Assembly (NCBI GenBank): GCA_964574495.1
Contig: CAZNNT010000027.1
Span: 1-8,666, forward strand
From: HO2-45-28 sp964574495
GTDB taxonomy: Bacteria; Patescibacteriota; Minisyncoccia; HO2-45-28
DNA length: 8,666 bases
Direction: 5' to 3'
A program made the translations under genes and the position numbers. Positions 5,060 to 8,666 of this stretch are shown here, piece after piece; the first letter of the stretch is position 1; each line of letters starts with the position of its first letter. Below the pieces are notes generated by a model that worked only from the letters and a program-made list of their open reading frames with translations, did not search any database and was not told the origin of the DNA.

Positions 5060-6679
5060 ATGCGAAAAAATTGGGCGCTTCAGGAAAAATATCCGGGAAG
5101 TTGGGATGAAAATTTTAAAGAACTTGACGATCTGACTCTTCGTCTCGCTTATAATCGCGGACTTAAAACCAAGGAAGAAATTGAAGGATTTTTGGCCCCC
5201 GATTATGAAAAAGGATTGGGAGACCCACTTTTAATAATGGGGATGGAAAAAGCGGTTGAAAGAATCCTGGAAGCAATTGATAAAAAAGAAAAAATAATAA
5301 TTTACGGCGACTATGACGCTGACGGGGTTTGTTCCTCGGCGATTTTTGCGTCTTTTTTCAAAGCCGTCGGACATGAAAGGGCGGAAGTTTATATTCCCGA
5401 TCTTTTTAAACACGGGCACGGCTTAAATGACGAAGTGCTAAAGCATATTTTTGAAAGCGGCGCTGGTCTTATAATAACCATTGATAACGGCGTGTCCGAT
5501 AAAGAAGAAATAAAGGCGCTTGAGGATAACGGGGTAAGCGTGGTCGTGTTTGACCACCACATTGTTCCTGAAATTTTGCCTCCGGCAAGCGCGATTGTTG
5601 ATTTGCATCAAGAGGGTGAAAAATATCCGTTCAAGGATTTTTGCGCTTCGGGTCTTGCTTTTAAGGCGGTTGAGGCCATTCTCAAAAAAAATCGTTTCGG
5701 GCTTATCGCCGGATGGGAAAAATGGCTTCTGGATTTGGCGGCGCTGGGTACCATTGCCGATATGGTTCCGCTTGTCGGCGAAAATCGCGTTTTGGTCTAT
5801 TGGGGTTTGGAGGTCTTGAAAAAGGGGCGCAGGCCCGGCATTAAAGCGCTCGCGGAAATGACAGAAATTGATTTGGCAACTATAAATTCCGATGACATAA
5901 CTTTTTATTTTGCTCCAAGAATCAATGTCGCGGGGCGCTTGGATCACGCCACTTTAGCCGGCGATCTTCTTTTAACAGAGTCCCGTGAGGAGGCCTTGTG
6001 GCTTGCGCGCCGTCTTGAGGATTTGACGGCGGAAAGAAAAGAGGCCACTGAAAAAATCGTTAAAGAAGTTGAAGGAACATTTTTACAAGACGACTATGCA
6101 GAAATAATCGTTGCGGGAAATAATGACTGGCAGACGGGTGTTTTGGGAGCGGCCGCGAGCAGAATATCAAAAAACCTTTCTCGTACCGTCATTTTGTGGG
6201 GCAGGGGTGAAGCCGTTTCCATTAAAGGTTCCGCGCGTTCAGCCGGCGACGTAAATGTCAGGGATCTTTTGATAAAAGCGGGAGAAGAAATGTATATAGA
6301 TTTCGGCGGCCACCCCATGGCTGCCGGTTTTACTTTAAAAGAAGGGCATATCCGCGATTTTAATGATAAAATTAAAAAAGCGTTTGCGAGTATGCCGAAA
6401 AAAAAGAACGCGCATGAGGATTTGGTTTTAGAAGCCGAGCTTGAAATAGACGATATAAATTTTAAGACCTTAAACGCCATTTCCCGGTTTGAACCGTTCG
6501 GGCAAGGGAATTCCAGGCCGAGTTTTTTATTTAAAAATGTGGAAGTTCTGGGTTCAAGAACTTTCGGCAACGGCGGAATCCATCTTGAGATTTCTTTTAA
6601 AAGCCGTGGGATTTTTTTCCGCGCGCGCTCTTCCGGAAATCAAGGCCGGAGAAAAAATGGATTTAGCCGGATCAGTTGA
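5060..6679 (+). CDS. recJ: Single-stranded-DNA-specific exonuclease RecJ, C-terminus frameshifted
   Basis: RecJ degrades single-stranded DNA 5' to 3' in recombination and mismatch/base-excision repair. DHH-family motifs are in order: YGDYDADGVCSSA (about 83-95), TIDNGVSD, VVVFDHH, and LAALGTIADMVPL, followed by FAPRINVAGRLDHA. The DHHA1 nucleic-acid-binding part has KGSARS and FGGHPMAAGFTL, then an OB-like end begins at FEPFGQGNSRPSF. As sequenced, this frame gives 539 residues, but after residue about 518 (GIF, at the seven-T run 6612-6618) it turns into a non-conserved arginine-rich tail. The expected C-terminal part continues in the next frame to 6743; removing one T would give a normal 560-residue protein. 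Catalytic motifs are untouched, so even the truncated form may keep activity. It starts 17 bases after pgk with its own promoter-like box. Confidence 0.93.
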   Translation: MRKNWALQEKYPGSWDENFKELDDLTLRLAYNRGLKTKEEIEGFLAPDYEKGLGDPLLIMGMEKAVERILEAIDKKEKIIIYGDYDADGVCSSAIFASFFKAVGHERAEVYIPDLFKHGHGLNDEVLKHIFESGAGLIITIDNGVSDKEEIKALEDNGVSVVVFDHHIVPEILPPASAIVDLHQEGEKYPFKDFCASGLAFKAVEAILKKNRFGLIAGWEKWLLDLAALGTIADMVPLVGENRVLVYWGLEVLKKGRRPGIKALAEMTEIDLATINSDDITFYFAPRINVAGRLDHATLAGDLLLTESREEALWLARRLEDLTAERKEATEKIVKEVEGTFLQDDYAEIIVAGNNDWQTGVLGAAASRISKNLSRTVILWGRGEAVSIKGSARSAGDVNVRDLLIKAGEEMYIDFGGHPMAAGFTLKEGHIRDFNDKIKKAFASMPKKKNAHEDLVLEAELEIDDINFKTLNAISRFEPFGQGNSRPSFLFKNVEVLGSRTFGNGGIHLEISFKSRGIFFRARSSGNQGRRKNGFSRIS

Positions 6680-6743
6680 TTTATCAAGGTATAGAGGGAG
6701 GGAAGAATTGCGTTTAAAGATTATTGAATTTAAAATTGTTTAA
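6612..6743 (+). pseudogene. Displaced C-terminal end of RecJ in another frame
   Basis: This frame reads SARALPEIKAGEKMDLAGSV and continues through DLSRYRGREELRLKIIEFKIV to a TAA at 6741-6743. It has the alternating charged/hydrophobic pattern of the terminal OB strands of RecJ. The RNase H start lies one base after its stop, the tight spacing seen elsewhere in this run, which supports 6743 as the original end of recJ. The shift can be explained by one extra T in the run 6612-6618, whether a sequencing error, a real mutation or a slippage site. Confidence 0.8.
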
Positions 6744-6744
6744 T

Positions 6745-7185
6745 ATGGTAAGCGCGCCCGAAATAACGATAAATGTTGACGGCGGGTCCAGGGGCAATCC
6801 CGGGCCTTCCGCGATTGGAGTTATTATCAAAGGCGGAGGCAAGGAAAAAAAATACAGCGAATTTTTAGGCCAGCGCACCAATAACGAGGCCGAATACGAA
6901 GCGGTGATATTCGCGCTTAAAAAAGCGCGTCAGCTTTTCGGAAAAGATAAAATAAAAAACTCCGAAGCGGAAGTATTTTTGGATTCGGAACTTGTCGCGA
7001 ATCAATTAAACGCCAAATATAAAATAGAAGAAGAGCGGCTTTTCCCGCTTTTTATTAAAATCTGGAATTTGAAAATGGATTTCGGAAACGTCTTTTTCAA
7101 TATCGTGCCTCGCGAAAAAAACCGCGAAGCCGACCGTTTGGTCAATCAGGCCTTGGACGAAAAAGAGCAAAGCAGAATATTTTAA
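6745..7185 (+). CDS. rnhA: Ribonuclease HI family protein
   Basis: Cuts the RNA strand of RNA-DNA hybrids such as R-loops and replication primers. The 147-residue protein has the four acidic metal ligands of the family: Asp12 in NVDGGSRGNPGPSAIGV, Glu50 in RTNNEAEYEAV, Asp80 in VFLDSELV and Asp130 in VPREKNREADRLVNQALD. The His-containing loop of the E. coli enzyme is replaced by PREKN, typical of the shorter archaeal-type and YpdQ-like RNase H group (also annotated as reverse-transcriptase-like RVT_3). I chose ATG 6745, one base after the restored recJ stop, over an in-frame TTG at 6724. There is no Shine-Dalgarno site; coupling to recJ translation is likely, and would be affected by the recJ frameshift, which moves the recJ stop to 6679. 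It is the last gene of the plus-strand run. Confidence 0.92.
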   Translation: MVSAPEITINVDGGSRGNPGPSAIGVIIKGGGKEKKYSEFLGQRTNNEAEYEAVIFALKKARQLFGKDKIKNSEAEVFLDSELVANQLNAKYKIEEERLFPLFIKIWNLKMDFGNVFFNIVPREKNREADRLVNQALDEKEQSRIF

Positions 7186-7186
7186 A

Positions 7187-7223
7187 AACCAAAACCGTCT
7201 GATTCTGTCAGACGGTTTTGGTT
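7187..7223. terminator. Strong bidirectional intrinsic terminator
   Basis: A perfect 16-bp inverted repeat, arms 7187-7202 and 7208-7223 with the five-base loop TTCTG, starts two bases after the RNase H stop. Read on the minus strand, the hairpin is followed by a T-rich tract (complement of 7180-7186 and beyond); on the plus strand it is followed by a weaker T-rich stretch (7226-7236). It sits between convergent genes and can serve both. Confidence 0.92.
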
Positions 7224-7258
7224 AATTTAATTTTATACCCCTCCAAACTAAATCGGGC

Positions 7259-7495
7259 TTAAAATAAACTTTGCAAAATTCTGATTATGCCCCAAACGCC
7301 TATCATGATGGCTAGGCCCACGATTCCCCAGAGCATATGTTTTTTCCCCGTGCTTAGCGCTTCTTCATTGCCGCTCTTGGCAATAAATTCAATCATACCC
7401 CAGATAAAAACCAGTAAAGCCACGCCGAAAAAAACAGCGATCAGAGGATTTATGATTTGAACGGTAAGTTTCCGGAAAAAATCGGCGAAAGGCAT
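7259..7495 (-). CDS. Short VirB2/TrbC-like pilin paralogue without signal peptide
   Basis: The 78-residue protein has two hydrophobic segments, about 14-38 and 54-76, joined by the charged loop KSGNEEALSTGKKH. The second helix opens with HMLWGIVGLA, almost identical to its upstream neighbour, and a 26-bp stretch of DNA here is identical in both genes. This two-helix plan with a basic loop is that of the VirB2/TrbC and 'T4SS_pilin' families common in Parcubacteria. Unlike its neighbours it has no N-terminal export signal: it begins MPFADFFRK and goes straight into the first helix. It starts three bases after the previous stop and has no visible ribosome binding site, so it is probably translated by coupling. 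It may be a shortened duplicate that inserts into the membrane directly, or a helper rather than a pilus subunit. Confidence 0.8.
   Translation of the reverse strand: MPFADFFRKLTVQIINPLIAVFFGVALLVFIWGMIEFIAKSGNEEALSTGKKHMLWGIVGLAIMIGVWGIIRILQSLF
7314..7339. repeat. 26-bp exact repeat shared by two pilin genes (other copy 7602-7627)
   Basis: Positions 7314-7339 and 7602-7627 are identical over 26 bases, 288 bp apart in the same orientation. They encode the same loop/helix junction (HMLWGIVGLA) of two adjacent pilin-like genes. The surrounding coding sequence is similar but diverged, so this is the best-kept part of a tandem duplication and a possible site for recombination. Confidence 0.85.
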
Positions 7496-7498
7496 TTT

Positions 7499-7849
7499 TT
7501 ACTGAAACGGCAATTTAGGAAGATCTATGGTGCCCCCCTGCTGTAAATCGAATGTCGTTACCAATATCTTTACCAGCCCCCAGAGGCCGACAATAACGGC
7601 CAGGCCCACGATTCCCCAGAGCATATGCTGGCGCCCTTTAGACCTTTTCTCTTCATCTCCGGCTGAAGCGACAAATTCAACTACACCCCAGATAAATACA
7701 AGGGCGGCTATAGCCACAAAAAACGGGATTAATCTATTTATAAGGTCTTGAGCCGTTTTTATAAGTCCTTGTACATCTGTTGTAGCCGCGGCGGCTAACA
7801 GCGGCAAAATTGCCGAACCGACGATTAATACTTTATAAATTTTTTTCAT
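7499..7849 (-). CDS. VirB2/TrbC-like pilin subunit with signal peptide
   Basis: A 116-residue exported membrane protein. Residues 1-20 (MKKIYKVLIVGSAILPLLAA) form a typical signal peptide with probable cleavage in the AAAA stretch. The mature part has two helices, about 40-62 and 78-99, separated by the loop ASAGDEEKRSKGRQH, and ends in a polar tail rich in Gln, Gly and Pro. This matches the architecture of type IV secretion pilins, where the two helices span the membrane and the basic loop faces the cytoplasm before polymerisation. The family call is from layout and motif style. It lies 36 bases after the previous pilin gene. Its 5' leader is very A-rich, with TAAAAT directly touching the ATG and no useful Shine-Dalgarno site. 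Confidence 0.82.
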   Translation of the reverse strand: MKKIYKVLIVGSAILPLLAAAATTDVQGLIKTAQDLINRLIPFFVAIAALVFIWGVVEFVASAGDEEKRSKGRQHMLWGIVGLAVIVGLWGLVKILVTTFDLQQGGTIDLPKLPFQ

Positions 7850-7885
7850 ATTTTATTTTTCTAATTTTTACGACCTTTTTAAATT

Positions 7886-8245
7886 TTATAATCCTTTGGC
7901 AAATTCATTTAAGGCGTTCGCTATGGCCCAGGCGCCGACTATCAAGATAGTCCCGACAATGGTCCATAAAAAGGTGGTTTTGGCCTTTTTTAGTTGTTCG
8001 TCCGAACCGCGGGCGGTCACAAACAGGAACCCGGAATAAATTATAAAGATACCCGCAAGCGGTATGCCGACCGTAGTTATGACCTGCGCCAATTTTAAAA
8101 TGACTTCGCCGAATGTTTTTGTCTCGCCCAGCGGATTTTCAAGGATTTGGGCCGAAACCAAATTTACCAATCCGAGATTAATTATAGAGAAATAAGCTAA
8201 TTTCGGCAAAAGTTTTTTTAATTTCATGTGAATAAGTTTTTGCAT
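7886..8245 (-). CDS. VirB2/TrbC-like pilin subunit with signal peptide
   Basis: Up to 119 residues. The N-terminus holds a basic stretch KLKKLLPK and a hydrophobic core ending in VSAQ, a good signal-peptidase site. The mature protein has two helices, about 52-76 and 92-113, with the loop RGSDEQLKKAKTTF between them and the phrase FLWTIVGTILIVGAWAIANAL in the second. This is the classic TrbC/VirB2 pattern, and less close to the two downstream genes than they are to each other. Two starts are possible: ATG at 8245 and an in-frame ATG at 8227 (giving MKLKKLLPK, a more standard signal peptide). Neither has a clear ribosome binding site. It is 41 bases downstream of the edge pilin gene and probably co-transcribed with it. 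Confidence 0.82.
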   Translation of the reverse strand: MQKLIHMKLKKLLPKLAYFSIINLGLVNLVSAQILENPLGETKTFGEVILKLAQVITTVGIPLAGIFIIYSGFLFVTARGSDEQLKKAKTTFLWTIVGTILIVGAWAIANALNEFAKGL

Positions 8246-8286
8246 TGATTTTAATTCGGTTGCCTTAATATTTCTGCCTCATATAA

Positions 8287-8666
8287 TTACTTCGCGGACT
8301 TGCAGGCGGGGAAATCTTCCGTCAGCGGGTTATAACCGAAGCCGCCCTCTACCAACGACCCCAGTATGGTATTTATTATAAACCAAGCGAAAACGGCGAT
8401 AAAGAAGCCGACGATTATGGCTTTGAGCATTGATTTGCCCTTTTCCAGCTGGGTTTGAGAGCCGCCGGCGGTAAGTAAAGTCAGGCCGGAAGCCAGTATT
8501 CCTAGGGCAGCCAGCGGCAGGATAAGGAAGTTGAAGCCGAACTTGACGACTCTGTTGGCTAGCGTCATTAGGGAGCAGAAATCACAGGCCGGCTGTCCCG
8601 GGCCGCCGCAGGGGACAAGCGGCTGTTGAGCTAAAGCGAAAGACGGCAAAAAGACGGCAACAATAA
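8287..8666 (-). CDS. VirB2/TrbC-like pilin with cysteine-rich N-terminus, 5' end outside window
   Basis: The frame is open to the right edge, so the true start lies beyond 8666. A TTG at 8649 could be mistaken for the start, but the upstream codons read IVAVFLPSFALAQQ, the end of a signal peptide with cleavage after ALA. The mature N-terminus carries three cysteines in CGGPGQPACDFC, and a fourth is in the C-terminal DFPACKSAK, so disulfide bonding outside the membrane is plausible. Two helices follow, about 38-60 and 72-95 counting from 8649, with the loop AGGSQTQLEKGKS between them. The PCG-x-PGQPAC opening is one I associate with Parcubacteria type IV secretion pilins. It is the most upstream visible member of the four-gene minus-strand cluster and may be its main pilin. 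Confidence 0.82.
   Translation of the reverse strand, partial: IVAVFLPSFALAQQPLVPCGGPGQPACDFCSLMTLANRVVKFGFNFLILPLAALGILASGLTLLTAGGSQTQLEKGKSMLKAIIVGFFIAVFAWFIINTILGSLVEGGFGYNPLTEDFPACKSAK

Noticed and set aside
5438..6570. Minus-strand open frames of 169 and 158 residues opposite recJ
   Set aside because: Both lie entirely under conserved DHH and DHHA1 motifs of recJ and look like no protein family.
8287..8649. TTG at 8649 as the start of the edge pilin gene
   Set aside because: The frame continues upstream to the window edge with hydrophobic signal-peptide residues, so the TTG is an internal Leu codon.
327..8666. CRISPR array, tRNA/rRNA genes, transposases or toxin-antitoxin pair
   Set aside because: No regularly spaced repeats, cloverleaf-like tRNA segments, rRNA-like blocks, transposase motifs or toxin-like pairs were seen on either strand.

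Overview
The window looks like part of a Patescibacteria (Candidate Phyla Radiation) genome, most likely of the Parcubacteria type. Evidence: short, tightly packed genes with 4-bp and 11-bp overlaps; few good Shine-Dalgarno sites; divergent but intact glycolytic enzymes (TpiA, Pgk); a GalT-like transferase reading in the style of that group; and a tandem set of short two-helix VirB2/TrbC-like pilins. The genetic code appears standard. Lineage and family assignments rest on remembered family motifs, not on a search.

Layout. Bases 1-214 are a GC-rich stub (about 58% GC by hand count) of uncertain origin, followed by a 112-base N gap (215-326). The continuous sequence starts at 327. On the plus strand, 417-7185 carries eight genes in one direction: ruvX/yqgF, a family-2 glycosyltransferase resembling dolichyl-phosphate glucosyl/mannosyltransferases, galT-like, a small membrane protein of the 'small multidrug export' (COG2426) type, tpiA, pgk, recJ and an RNase HI gene. 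The spacing suggests one or a few long transcripts. A strong two-way terminator hairpin at 7187-7223 closes this run. From 7259 to the right edge, four short minus-strand genes converge on it. All encode two-helix pilin-like proteins with a charged loop between the helices; the most upstream gene runs off the window.

How the genes fit together. TpiA and Pgk are consecutive lower-glycolysis enzymes with overlapping genes. The glycosyltransferase and GalT-like gene overlap by ATGA and plausibly serve sugar-nucleotide and lipid-linked sugar chemistry. RuvX, RecJ and RNase HI are nucleic-acid housekeeping enzymes. The pilin cluster probably belongs to a type IV secretion/conjugation-like surface apparatus, but no ATPase or channel gene is present here to confirm that.

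Most interesting points: (1) a 46-bp multi-palindromic element lying in frame inside galT, reminiscent of protein-embedded palindromic elements known from Rickettsia; (2) a frameshift at a seven-T run that cuts RecJ's last ~40 residues out of frame, though they remain intact in the next frame; (3) -10-like boxes exactly six bases upstream of the ATG of three genes, suggesting leaderless mRNAs; (4) the tandem pilin array, with one pair showing a recent duplication and loss of the signal peptide in one copy. I see no CRISPR array, tRNA, rRNA, transposase or clearly new defence system.
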